Virus record (IMG/VR): IMGVR_UViG_3300023179_000072
Location: 17,338 to 81,337 of that record
Source of the DNA: a virus
Length of the DNA: 64,000 bases
Strand: one strand, 5' to 3'
Under the pieces are notes generated by a model. It had not been told where the DNA came from. It searched no databases and worked only from the letters and a program-made list of their open reading frames with translations. The position numbers were made by a program, and so were the translations under genes. This document shows positions 40,674 to 50,147 of the stretch, one piece after another (the first letter of the stretch is position 1; each line of letters begins with the position of its first letter).

Positions 40674-43409
40674 TTATGCGTCCATATGAAGAAGAAGTTT
40701 TGTTTTATTATATAGATTATCTGTTGCTCTAGGAGCAACATTTACAGCAGAAGATATTTCGCTGTATGGTCCAATTCCTGCAAAATTAATATGAGCTATT
40801 TTAAAAATATAAGTAGTATTATTTTCTAAATTAACTATATTTATAATATCATTTAATAGATAAGATATAAAATTATTCCAAGAAGATCCATTATCACTAG
40901 AGTATAAAACAGAATAACCTTTACTAGGCGAAGAATAAGTTGTACTTATATTTGGATTTATAGCTATAAATACTTGCTTATCATCTGGTATGATATTAAT
41001 TATTTGTGGAATATCAGTTATAGTAGATAATTCAACAATATTGCTATATGGTCCAGAACCAACACTATTAGTAGCTTTAATTCTAAATAAATATGAATTA
41101 TTTGTGCTTAAATTATATAATTGTCTATTATTAATACTATTATTAATATTAGCACTATATTTAATATAGTCTATATGCGAATATAATTCATTACTACAAT
41201 TATTGCTTTTAATATGATTATGAGAAAAATTCTTAAAACTATTACTAAATATATCATTATAATAAGTTTGTACTATTCCATTTATATTTATAGCTAAATT
41301 TTTTAATATAGGATTTATTGATATCTTAATAGTATTAAAAATTCCTGGATCAGAAAAAATTAAACTATCATGCAAAGACCAAACTGTAGATTGTCCTTGT
41401 GGTTCTATACCTACCACAACCCTAGATGGATAATTAATACCTAATGCTGAATTCCACTCTGTTTCTTCTGTTCCATAGCTATTATAGTATATTTTAACAG
41501 ACCCTAAATCATTATAAAAAACTATACTAGGATTTCTATTAGTATCAAATGTACTAAGAAAACTGATTTCAAAATCAAATAAATTTTGATCTTCAATAAA
41601 ACTATAAGAACTAAAATTATCTTGAGAATTACAGCAAAGTGTTATTCTATAATTGTTAATACTACAATTATTACCTGATAATATTTGAAAATTGTTATTA
41701 AAATTTACTAATTTATTTCGAGTATTTAGAGTTATAGTTTTTGTATCGCTATAAATATCAGTATATTCTATCCAAGAATCTCCATTATCATTACTATATT
41801 CTACAATATAATTATTTATACTAATAATATTATTTTTAGATATTGGATTTGGATAATTTGGATTATTCCATGATAAATTAATAATATTATTATATTCTAT
41901 GAGAGAAAGATCCAAGGGTTCTGAAGGAATAGTTGGAGGTGATCCAAAATCAGGATAAGGACGATATGATACTGTAAAATTAGGATATATACCATTATAT
42001 ATACGATATCTTGCTACCCCTTTAGTAACTCTAAATTCATCTATATAACCAGTAAACATCTGATTTCCAGTAGTATCACTGCCAATATATGCAGATGCTA
42101 TTGATGAATACTGTCTATCATCATTAATCGTAGCTGATACAGCTCCATTAACATATAAATTTAAAATACCTGAAGTTTTTACTAGTGCCAAATGTGTCCA
42201 TGTTGATAGTGGTATAGATGGCCCATTAATAATATTTTCATTATTATTAGCTACTACTATATTTCCTGAAGATGTGTTAGCATATATAGCTACTCCCTCA
42301 ACCGTTGAATCTTCATATCTTCTATTATCAAATAATATTTGATTATCATTTTTATTAGATAACCAAACCCAAGCTTCTATAGTATAATCTTCTGATCCAA
42401 AACCTAATCTTTCACTATTTTCAATAATTATATAATTACTACCATCAAGATACAAACTATTACCTCCCATAACGCTAGTATTATTACTAATAATAGGATT
42501 ATTATATGGTATTATATTATGTTTATATATCGAATAATCAACTAATAATTTATTTATATCATTGTCATTATATGATGATATCTCAAAACTATCTATATAT
42601 CTTGCTATTTTTTTGGTTACTCTAATATTATCCATATATCCAATAAAAGAATACTCAAAATTAATTAGTTGTCCAATTAGAGGATTAGATCTTTCACAAT
42701 TTATATCTTGTGAAAATACCATAGTATTATTTTGTATTTGACCGTCAATAAATAATCTACATAATCCGTCTTTTCTTGTAACTGCCACATGTGTCCATTT
42801 ATTAATTTGTATATTAGTATTTGATTGAAGTCTTGTATTTCCATAAACTCCACCAGGAGTAAAATCTAAAACAGAACCATATATACCAAATATATAAGAA
42901 TTATATGAAATTTCATTTCTTGTTTCTATAAATGGAGAATACGAAGAGTCCAATGAAGTAGGATATATCCATAACTCTATTGTGAAATCATCAGTTCCAA
43001 AACTTACACAATCAGAAGATCCTATCTCTAAATAAGAATAATCTTTTCCATTAAGATATAAACTTGTATTACCTTCTTTTTTTTCATCTGATGATAATTT
43101 AGCATCTCCTGCTCCTATAACAGCATTATTATATTTTGATATATCTCTAAAATCTATACTATTATTTTCTCCTTCCATATCCATTAATAAAGATGTATTA
43201 TCTACATAAAAATTATCCATATGTATTAACAAAGATGTATCATAATAATAATCGTCAGTATAATATGTTGGGGTTACTAATACGTATCTACTGAATAAGC
43301 CGTCTTTATTATTGTTTACAGCAGCAACTCTTACTTTATACGTAGAATTATTTTTTAATCCTCTTATAGCAATATTAGTATTAGTATTATTAGTAGTAAT
43401 AGTATTCAT
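40674..43409 (-). CDS. Tail fibre protein with LamG and FN3 domains (911 aa)
   Basis: It begins with the second half of an FN3 domain (RGLKNNSTYKVRVAAVNNNK) and ends with the first strand of a LamG domain (NKTKLLLHMDA), so both ends cut through domains. Between them are LamG modules (FTIELWIYPT, YTIEAWVWLS), an additional beta domain near residues 600-740 and FN3 repeats. The next gene resumes the LamG domain 11 bp later. The four fibre genes look like one giant fibre split into coupled frames. Confidence 0.75.
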   Translation of the reverse strand: MNTITTNNTNTNIAIRGLKNNSTYKVRVAAVNNNKDGLFSRYVLVTPTYYTDDYYYDTSLLIHMDNFYVDNTSLLMDMEGENNSIDFRDISKYNNAVIGAGDAKLSSDEKKEGNTSLYLNGKDYSYLEIGSSDCVSFGTDDFTIELWIYPTSLDSSYSPFIETRNEISYNSYIFGIYGSVLDFTPGGVYGNTRLQSNTNIQINKWTHVAVTRKDGLCRLFIDGQIQNNTMVFSQDINCERSNPLIGQLINFEYSFIGYMDNIRVTKKIARYIDSFEISSYNDNDINKLLVDYSIYKHNIIPYNNPIISNNTSVMGGNSLYLDGSNYIIIENSERLGFGSEDYTIEAWVWLSNKNDNQILFDNRRYEDSTVEGVAIYANTSSGNIVVANNNENIINGPSIPLSTWTHLALVKTSGILNLYVNGAVSATINDDRQYSSIASAYIGSDTTGNQMFTGYIDEFRVTKGVARYRIYNGIYPNFTVSYRPYPDFGSPPTIPSEPLDLSLIEYNNIINLSWNNPNYPNPISKNNIISINNYIVEYSNDNGDSWIEYTDIYSDTKTITLNTRNKLVNFNNNFQILSGNNCSINNYRITLCCNSQDNFSSYSFIEDQNLFDFEISFLSTFDTNRNPSIVFYNDLGSVKIYYNSYGTEETEWNSALGINYPSRVVVGIEPQGQSTVWSLHDSLIFSDPGIFNTIKISINPILKNLAININGIVQTYYNDIFSNSFKNFSHNHIKSNNCSNELYSHIDYIKYSANINNSINNRQLYNLSTNNSYLFRIKATNSVGSGPYSNIVELSTITDIPQIINIIPDDKQVFIAINPNISTTYSSPSKGYSVLYSSDNGSSWNNFISYLLNDIINIVNLENNTTYIFKIAHINFAGIGPYSEISSAVNVAPRATDNLYNKTKLLLHMDA

Positions 43410-43425
43410 TTGTTTTATATTAATC

Positions 43426-46400
43426 TTAATTAGTAGTAATATTTCCAGTAATTAAACCACACCCATTAGACGTTATATTTCCAATAAATATATTTGTAAA
43501 TGTAATATTGTCCATACTCCCAGAAACAGTAAAGTTAGATCCTCGTACTCCATCGCCATATGTAGAATAAATTTTTGCTGCTGTTGGTAATCCTATTACT
43601 CCATCTCCCAGATCAAGAGTATATGAAGATCCGACTCCTGGTATCTCTCCGCTATCAGAGCAATTATCATCAGTAAATACTACAACATTTACATCTATAT
43701 TATCAATAGTTAATATAATTCTTGAACATCTGGGGTGATGAGACTCTGTGATACTAGTACTAGTATATTGTAAATATCTATATCCTTTAGGAATATTCGA
43801 AGGGGTTGGCGTCGAAGTTTTAGTTGGAGTTATGGTTAGAGATACAGAAGGAGACGGAGTTGGAGTTGGAGTAGATTCAATTTGTTCCTCAAATGCGCAA
43901 ATTCCAAAAGTACCCGTGCCCCCACCATATTTCCAGTATTGGATCCATAAAGTTTCTCCCGGAGTTCTATCGCTTAATGATATAAGAGGTTGATATCCAG
44001 GACCAGAATCATCGTCGCAAGTTATTAAATTTAAATTATTACAATCGCTTCCAGAATAAACAGCCATAGCTCCATCTATTATACCTATACCTTGTATAAT
44101 TACAGATCCGGATTCCGGAACTATTAAATAGAACCATATACTATTATTATCTGAATAGTTGGCGCACGGAGGTATCCAGCCACTGATATCTAAGTATCCA
44201 ATATTATTATAAGTTAAAGGAATACAAGATGATCTATTAACAGACAATTGTATTGCATTACAAGGATAAATATTAATTTTTTCTATCATTTCATATTCTA
44301 CTATATAATGGTCGATATTATCATGAATAAAATCTAAAGAATTATAAAGCGTTATATTTATATCTATAGTATTATTTGATTCTATAGCTATTAAATCAGA
44401 AACTATATTTTGCTTTTTTCTAGAATCTCTAAAAACAAATTGGTTTAAAGAACTATTTGATGGAATAAAATTATAAGTATAAACAGCAACTCCTTTACAA
44501 ATACGAAGATCATCTATATATCCTCTAAATTCATTGCCTATTCTAACTTGACCGCTAAATCCTGACGAATATACTGTAGATTCTAATAAAATACCATTTA
44601 AATACATAGATATAATATTTGAGTCTCTAACAAGACAAATATGGTTCCATGTATATCCTTGTGCTGTTATAGTGTGTCCTCCACCTAAGATATAATTATC
44701 ATTTCCAAAGAAAAATAATCCTCGATAATCGTCGTGTAACCAAAGACTATGATTACCAATAAATACAATTCCTGGCTGTCCACCATACAGGTCTTTTGGT
44801 CTGGTATCATATATCCAAAATTCTATAGTAAAATCTTCTTTTTCATCAATTACAATATTTTTATCTATTAATAAATAATCTTTCTCCTCAAAGTATCCAC
44901 TACTTAATCCAAATTTATTTTCATCTTCACTAATTTTTACATTACCATAACAGGTTATTGGTAATTGGTATTTGCTACTATCTACAAAATTATTGGTATT
45001 ATTCTGGCCCTCAAAATGTAGTAATAAAGATGCTGGTATACCATTAGGATCAGAATTATCAAATGGATTATTTGGTGGTATAAAGTCATTATCATAACGT
45101 GATATACCTTTGGTTATACGGAATTCATCAAAATATGCAAGAATATAACCATCATTTCCATTATCCGCACCTATTGCTAAAGGTAGACCATCATTTATGT
45201 CAGCCGACGAAGATCCTCCTCCGCAATAAATTCCATTAACATACATTTTTATCACACCACTACTACGAACTACAGCTATATGAGTCCATTCATTACTAGG
45301 TATAGAAATATTACCATTTAATGGTCCTGATGTTTCATCTATCCATACTAATCCATTATTATTATTAGTATCCAATATCCAGCGCCATCCGTTAGTATTT
45401 GGGGCCGTAGCCGTAGAAGCTATTGAGCCCCAAGTATAGGAACCAGAGATACTGCCTGTCCAATATAACCAGCACTCTATTGTAAAATCATTAGTTCTAA
45501 ATAATATAGAAGAGCTATTATTTACAATAGCTTTTTTACCAGATGACGAACAATCCAAAGATTGTTCGAATTTACCAAGGTTATTTGTTATCGATGCTCC
45601 ATTAATACCATTAACAATATTATTGTTTAATGAACTATCATATAGAGTTGTTGTTCCATTAATACCGTTCATATGAAGTAATAAAGAAACATTAGAATTA
45701 TAGGGGTCATAATTTTCTAATTGAGTTGTTCTGGGAGTAAAATTAGATATATAAATTGCTTTATTATTATTTATAATCAATTCATCTATATAGCCTAATA
45801 ATGTATATTGATAACCAGCTATAGGATGTTTTCCTATTATTAGAGGAGCATTTTCACTAACAGAATAATATGAGCCATTAGAGGTTGTTTGAATTTCTCC
45901 ATCTATAAATAATGAAGTTAAGTTTCCATCATAAACAATTGCTAAATGATGCCAAGATTGTATACTTGGCACAGACGCAAATATCTCGCCATAAGAATTA
46001 TCACTGTTTAACCATCTCCAATAAATATTTTCATTTTCTATTGACAACGTATACTGTATACCATTTATTGAGTTCCATTGATTAATCGAAGCTCCTTTTG
46101 ATACTAAAAATTGATCAATATTATCTTCTAAATTAATAAATAATTCTATTGTAAATGGCTTATTATTTAAACCTAAATCTAAATTTATACTATCCTGTAT
46201 TAAAAGATAAGAATTATCAACACCCGGTATATATAGACTTGAACTACCTAAATATTTCGTATTATTATCTAGTATCACACCTCCATATGGTGTGACTGTA
46301 AAATTATTTATAGAACTATCAATAAATGTTCCATCAGGATTAATGTTATCAAAGTGCATAAGTAAAGATGTGGTATAATTAGTTGAAATTATATCTAATA

Positions 46401-47367
46401 GAGTAGGAGTATTACTAGGCGTTATTGTAATTGTGGGTGTTCTGGTATTTGTTGGTGTTGTTCTTGGAGTGTGGGTATTCGTTGGCTCTATAAATGATGT
46501 ACTTGTGGGAGTTAGTCCGGGAGTAGACGTACTTGTGGGAGTTAGTCCGGGAGTAGACGTACTTGTGGGAGTTAGTCCGGGAGTAGACGTACTTGTGGGA
46601 GTTGCAGTAGATGTTCTTGTTTGAGTTCTTGTATTTGTTGGTGTTCTTGTAGAAGTTTTAGTTTGAGTCGGTGTAATTGTTTGTGTTGGAGTGACAGTTT
46701 GAGTACTTGTTTGAGTTTGAGTTACTGTTGGAGTACTTGTTTGAGTTGGCGTAACAGTTTGAGTTGGAGTTAGTCCGGGAGTATTTGTTCGAGTAGGAGT
46801 CAAACTAATTGTCGGAGTTGCTGTTGGATCGTTTGTTGGAGTTGGTGTTTTTGTCGCTGTTTTTGTAAGAGCAGGAGTTTTTGTAGGAGTTATAGTTTGT
46901 GTATTACTTGGTGTTGTTGTTATTGTAGGAGTATTAGTAGATGTTACTGTAGCTGTTATTGTAGGAGTTGCAGTAGATGTTGAAATTGGTGGACATATTC
47001 TTGTTTGTGTTCTTGTTACTGTTCTTGTTGGAGTGGGAGTTCTGGTATAAGTTCTGGTTAATGTTCTCGTGGGTGTATTTGTACGAGTTAAAGTAGGAGC
47101 TATCGTTGGTGTTCTACTCGCATCAGGAGTAGGACACATAATCGATAGTGATTCTGTAGGTGTTACAGTTTGTGTAGGAGTTACTGTTGGGGTTGCAGTT
47201 TGTGTTACTGTTGGTGTTGGAGTTACAGTTTGTGTAGGAGTTACTGTTCGAGTTGCGGTCCTTGTAGGAGTTAGTGTTATGTCTAATATTTTATATAATG
47301 AACCAGAATCATTTATATTTTGAATAGAATCATCATTATTAATATCTGAATTATCATTATATATCAT
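43426..47367 (-). CDS. Tail fibre protein: Thr/Pro-rich stalk, LamG domains, PPC- and discoidin-like end (1313 aa)
   Basis: Residues about 28-330 are a mucin-like Thr/Pro repeat (TPTQTVTPTPTVTQTATPTV), including three identical 30-bp units. Four LamG modules follow (FTIELFINLE, FTIECWLYWT, FTIEFWIYDT). About residues 1080-1190 resemble a pre-peptidase C-terminal (PPC)-type domain (SVNRSSC..DISGWIPPCANYSDNNS, TCDDDSGPGYQPLISL). The last 120 residues look discoidin-like. First and longest of the fibre genes. Confidence 0.75.
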   Translation of the reverse strand: MIYNDNSDINNDDSIQNINDSGSLYKILDITLTPTRTATRTVTPTQTVTPTPTVTQTATPTVTPTQTVTPTESLSIMCPTPDASRTPTIAPTLTRTNTPTRTLTRTYTRTPTPTRTVTRTQTRICPPISTSTATPTITATVTSTNTPTITTTPSNTQTITPTKTPALTKTATKTPTPTNDPTATPTISLTPTRTNTPGLTPTQTVTPTQTSTPTVTQTQTSTQTVTPTQTITPTQTKTSTRTPTNTRTQTRTSTATPTSTSTPGLTPTSTSTPGLTPTSTSTPGLTPTSTSFIEPTNTHTPRTTPTNTRTPTITITPSNTPTLLDIISTNYTTSLLMHFDNINPDGTFIDSSINNFTVTPYGGVILDNNTKYLGSSSLYIPGVDNSYLLIQDSINLDLGLNNKPFTIELFINLEDNIDQFLVSKGASINQWNSINGIQYTLSIENENIYWRWLNSDNSYGEIFASVPSIQSWHHLAIVYDGNLTSLFIDGEIQTTSNGSYYSVSENAPLIIGKHPIAGYQYTLLGYIDELIINNNKAIYISNFTPRTTQLENYDPYNSNVSLLLHMNGINGTTTLYDSSLNNNIVNGINGASITNNLGKFEQSLDCSSSGKKAIVNNSSSILFRTNDFTIECWLYWTGSISGSYTWGSIASTATAPNTNGWRWILDTNNNNGLVWIDETSGPLNGNISIPSNEWTHIAVVRSSGVIKMYVNGIYCGGGSSSADINDGLPLAIGADNGNDGYILAYFDEFRITKGISRYDNDFIPPNNPFDNSDPNGIPASLLLHFEGQNNTNNFVDSSKYQLPITCYGNVKISEDENKFGLSSGYFEEKDYLLIDKNIVIDEKEDFTIEFWIYDTRPKDLYGGQPGIVFIGNHSLWLHDDYRGLFFFGNDNYILGGGHTITAQGYTWNHICLVRDSNIISMYLNGILLESTVYSSGFSGQVRIGNEFRGYIDDLRICKGVAVYTYNFIPSNSSLNQFVFRDSRKKQNIVSDLIAIESNNTIDINITLYNSLDFIHDNIDHYIVEYEMIEKINIYPCNAIQLSVNRSSCIPLTYNNIGYLDISGWIPPCANYSDNNSIWFYLIVPESGSVIIQGIGIIDGAMAVYSGSDCNNLNLITCDDDSGPGYQPLISLSDRTPGETLWIQYWKYGGGTGTFGICAFEEQIESTPTPTPSPSVSLTITPTKTSTPTPSNIPKGYRYLQYTSTSITESHHPRCSRIILTIDNIDVNVVVFTDDNCSDSGEIPGVGSSYTLDLGDGVIGLPTAAKIYSTYGDGVRGSNFTVSGSMDNITFTNIFIGNITSNGCGLITGNITTN
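46501..46590 (-). repeat. Tandem 30-bp repeat, three perfect copies
   Basis: Unit ACTTGTGGGAGTTAGTCCGG GAGTAGACGT occurs three times with a partial fourth; encodes LTPTSTSTPG. Perfect identity implies recent expansion and likely length variation between isolates. Confidence 0.9.
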
Positions 47368-47404
47368 ATATTATTAATTTTATATTGAATATATAAAATA
47401 TATA

Positions 47405-47629
47405 TTATTCAATACTTTCTATATTATTTGATAATGTTTCTTTTTTAACAGGACGCCCTCTTTTTTTAGATATTCCTAGTTTTCTTCGTTGTCTTCTAAT
47501 CATTCCTGTTGTTATAGTTTCTCCAGTCATTTCACTAAGTTTTTCAGCTAAATTTTTATCATTATAATCATTAATATTATTTTTAATATATTCCAGCTCA
47601 TTAGAAGCCCATTTTTTATAAGATCTCAT
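47405..47629 (-). CDS. Small HTH/AT-hook protein (74 aa)
   Basis: The start at 47629 follows AAAAGGAG. KWASNELEYIKNNINDYNDK NLAEKLSEMTG resembles a SANT/Myb-like helix-turn-helix, and KLGISKKRGRPVKKE contains the RGRP core of an AT-hook. Likely DNA-binding. It lies divergent to the packaging operon, whose promoter overlaps its 5' region, so it could regulate that operon. Confidence 0.65.
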   Translation of the reverse strand: MRSYKKWASNELEYIKNNINDYNDKNLAEKLSEMTGETITTGMIRRQRRKLGISKKRGRPVKKETLSNNIESIE

Positions 47630-47643
47630 AAAATTCTCCTTTT

Positions 47644-47671
47644 TTGACAAAAAGTGTAGATTAACTATGAT
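47644..47671 (+). promoter_or_regulatory. Sigma70-type promoter of the packaging operon
   Basis: TTGACA (47644-47649), 16 bp, TATGAT (47666-47671), 36 bp before the first ATG. GTGTAGATT in the spacer resembles the late box. Confidence 0.75.
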
Positions 47672-47706
47672 ATAGTAGTCATTTTTATTGTTGAGGCAAG
47701 ATAATT

Positions 47707-47886
47707 ATGGATATTCCTCCTATATATAATATAGTTGGTTCAGTATTAAAAGTTACAGCATCTGAAAATTTAGATATTTCTAAAGATCTATTATTAGATA
47801 GTAGCACATCGTTAGACCAACTAATCGAAAATCAAAAAGAGAATCCTGTTGAAAAAGATAAACAAAAAAATAGTAAAAAAGAATAA
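47707..47886 (+). CDS. Hypothetical protein, 59 aa
   Basis: MDIPPIYNIVGSVLKVTASE NLDISKDLLLDSSTSLDQLI then a Lys-rich tail. Starts right after the promoter at 47644 with TTGAGG upstream, and overlaps the sigma-like gene by 38 nt. Function unknown. Confidence 0.6.
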   Translation: MDIPPIYNIVGSVLKVTASENLDISKDLLLDSSTSLDQLIENQKENPVEKDKQKNSKKE

Positions 47887-48523
47887 AAACCAAGAAACTA
47901 ATGCCAATATAAATCAAGATACACTAAATGGTATTAGTGAAGAACAATTTTTATCCGCTATTGATAATATAACCAAAAATTTAGCTTATAAATTTAAGTT
48001 TGGTTATCATGAGATAGAAGATATGAAGCAACAAATAATAGTTTTTGCTTTAGAGGGACTTAAAAACTATGATCATAATAGACCACTAGAAAACTTTTTA
48101 TGGACTCATGTTAGAAATCGTTTATTTAATTATAAGAGAGATAATTATCAAAGACCCAATAAACCATGTTTAAGTTGTCCATTTTATGATCCTTATTTAA
48201 AAAATAGTTCAAGTGAATGTTCAAAATTTACAAATAAAGATGAGTGTGAGCTTTACACCAGATGGTTTAATAGAAATAATTCTAAGAAAAAATTAGTACA
48301 TTTTACTCCTATAGAAGATATTAAAGATTATAGTAATATTTTTTGCGAAAATAATATTTCATTATCTAATTTAGCATCAAAAGAAATTATAGATTTAATA
48401 GAAAGTAAATTAACTGGTGAATTAAGAACAATATATCTTAAACTTAAAAACGGATGTAAAGTTAACAATAGCGATAAAAGTAAACTCCTTAACTTTATTA
48501 AAACATATATATCCTATGAGTAA
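47849..48523 (+). CDS. Sigma-70-like factor, probable late transcription factor (224 aa)
   Basis: Residues about 45-100 fit sigma region 2: FKFGYHEIEDMKQQIIVFAL EGLKNYDHNRPLENFLWTHV RNRLFNYKRDN, the usual DxxQxxxxxl...fd......F..w....ir....d. A Cys-rich insertion (CLSCPFYDP...CSKFTNKDECELYTRW) follows, then a weak C-terminal helical part in place of region 4. T4 gp55 and SPO1 sigma factors are comparable minimal factors. It probably directs polymerase to late promoters; see the GTGTATATT boxes. Confidence 0.75.
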   Translation: MKKINKKIVKKNKNQETNANINQDTLNGISEEQFLSAIDNITKNLAYKFKFGYHEIEDMKQQIIVFALEGLKNYDHNRPLENFLWTHVRNRLFNYKRDNYQRPNKPCLSCPFYDPYLKNSSSECSKFTNKDECELYTRWFNRNNSKKKLVHFTPIEDIKDYSNIFCENNISLSNLASKEIIDLIESKLTGELRTIYLKLKNGCKVNNSDKSKLLNFIKTYISYE

Positions 48524-49346
48524 AAAACGTGGACAATTAAGCATATCAGAAGAAACATTTATTAAAAACAATGTATTTAATTTAACAATTGAACAAATTG
48601 CCGAATCTTTGAATAGAAACACTGATCCTATTGAAAGATATATAAAAGAAAATCAATTATATGAATCACAAGACTCTAAAGCAGAATATAACAATTTAAA
48701 AAATAAATTACATAGTAAAACATTTTGGAAAGAAATATCACGACAATTCGACGAAGAAACTGGTGAATTAGAATATTTTGAAGATGTTTGGATAAATTTA
48801 ATTAAACAATTTAGAGAAGATGTTTTACCAGCAGAGGAACTTCAAATTAAACAGTTTATCACAATAGATATTCTTATTAACAGAAGCATGAAAGAACGTA
48901 AAAGACATATTAGTGAAACTGAAAAATTACAAAAATTAGTTGATCTAGAATATTCTAAACCAGAAGATCAAAGAGATCCTGCTCGTTTACTTAATTTGGA
49001 AAACCAGCTTAGTTTTTCTAGGAATAGTATAGCTAGTTATACAAATGAATATACTAAATTATTAGCTGAATATCAAAAAATTAGTAAAGATCTAAAAGCT
49101 ACTAGAGAGCAAAGAATAAAAAGGATAGAAGATGGAAAAAGCTCTTGGGTTGGATTAATACGAATGCTAGAAGAAGAAGATATCAGAGAGAAAGAAGGAC
49201 GAGAAATGTCTATTCTTAGTTTAGCCACAGATAAAGCCAGATCTAAATTATATGAATATCATGAGTATGCTGATTCTAAAATAGATATGCCTATTTTAAA
49301 TAGTGAAAGTATAACACTAAGAGAAAAAAATGAGAAACTACAATGA
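48516..49346 (+). CDS. Probable terminase small subunit (276 aa)
   Basis: The N-terminal SISEETFIKNNVFNLTIEQI AESLNRNTDPIERYIKEN is a helix-turn-helix. The central region is a long charged helix or coiled coil (NEYTKLLAEYQKISKDLKAT REQRIKRIEDGK). Position two genes before the large terminase and this architecture (DNA-recognition domain plus oligomerising helices) suggest the small terminase. Length is above average; sequence alone does not prove it. Confidence 0.6.
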   Translation: MSKKRGQLSISEETFIKNNVFNLTIEQIAESLNRNTDPIERYIKENQLYESQDSKAEYNNLKNKLHSKTFWKEISRQFDEETGELEYFEDVWINLIKQFREDVLPAEELQIKQFITIDILINRSMKERKRHISETEKLQKLVDLEYSKPEDQRDPARLLNLENQLSFSRNSIASYTNEYTKLLAEYQKISKDLKATREQRIKRIEDGKSSWVGLIRMLEEEDIREKEGREMSILSLATDKARSKLYEYHEYADSKIDMPILNSESITLREKNEKLQ

Positions 49347-49596
49347 TCCACAATATAAATCATGGCGTCAAAAAATAAAAAAAAGAGATAACTATAGTTG
49401 TCGTTGGCCTGGTTGTTTAAGCAAAAATAAAATTCATGCTCATCATATTATGAAATGGAGCGATTATCCTGGATTAAGATATCATCCTAATAATGGTATA
49501 TCTTTATGTAAAATACATCATGATATGATTAAAAATAATGAAGATAATTATATTTCTTTTTTTTTAAGATTAGTGCATTCTTTAGAGTCTAAATAA
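49330..49596 (+). CDS. HNH endonuclease of the packaging module (88 aa)
   Basis: KRDNYSCRWPGCLSKNKIHA HHIMKWSDYPGLRYHPNNGI SLCKIHHDMIK: CxxxxC..HHI...N.I.LC..HH is the compact HNH found beside terminases in many phages, where it aids cleavage during packaging. The start overlaps the previous gene. Confidence 0.9.
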   Translation: MRNYNDPQYKSWRQKIKKRDNYSCRWPGCLSKNKIHAHHIMKWSDYPGLRYHPNNGISLCKIHHDMIKNNEDNYISFFLRLVHSLESK

Positions 49597-49636
49597 TATA
49601 TATAATTTTATGTTACTTATTAATATCTTAATTATT

Positions 49637-49645
49637 GTGTATATT
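49637..49645 (+). promoter_or_regulatory. Late-type promoter box GTGTATATT
   Basis: GTGTATATT 22 bp before the ERCC4-type nuclease ATG, with no -35 hexamer. Same word at 52151 and 57562. Confidence 0.5.
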
Positions 49646-49667
49646 TTTAGAGCAGATATAATATGAT

Positions 49668-50147
49668 ATGAATATAAATAATTTTACTATTATCGTTGAT
49701 ACTCGTGAACAAAAGCCTTGGACATTTAATAATTATACAGTAGCTAATAAAAAATTAGATACTGGAGATTATAGTATCGAAGGACTAGAAAAAATATTTA
49801 CTATTGAGCGAAAAAGAAGTGTTAGTGAAATCGCTAATAATATTTCAGAAAAACGCTTCTACGATGAATTAGATAGGATGAGAGATTTTAAACATAAATT
49901 TATATTGTTAGAATTTAGTCTTAATAGTGTTTTAGATTATCCAGTAGGATCTACAGTACCTAAAAGACTATGGAATAACCTTAAAATAACTGGTAAATAT
50001 GTTTTGAAATACTTAATAGAAATTAGTATAAAATATGATGTTCATATAATATATTGTGGATCTTCAGACAATGCTGAAGAAATGGCTATTTCCATAATGA
50101 AAAGAATGGTTGAAAAATATGCAAGATCACAAACTGAAAATTTATGA
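49668..50147 (+). CDS. ERCC4-type nuclease (159 aa)
   Basis: The motif VDTREQKPWTF...LDTGDYSIEGLEKIFTIER KR contains the GDxnERKx3D catalytic signature of the XPF/ERCC4 family in slightly altered form (GDYSIEG..TIERKRSVSE). It should cut branched DNA, for example to clear replication forks before packaging. It overlaps the terminase gene by 29 nt. Confidence 0.9.
   Translation: MNINNFTIIVDTREQKPWTFNNYTVANKKLDTGDYSIEGLEKIFTIERKRSVSEIANNISEKRFYDELDRMRDFKHKFILLEFSLNSVLDYPVGSTVPKRLWNNLKITGKYVLKYLIEISIKYDVHIIYCGSSDNAEEMAISIMKRMVEKYARSQTENL

Noticed and set aside
46433-47323. Plus-strand frames reading VGVTVCVGVTV
   Set aside because: Antisense of the Thr/Pro repeat of the fibre gene.
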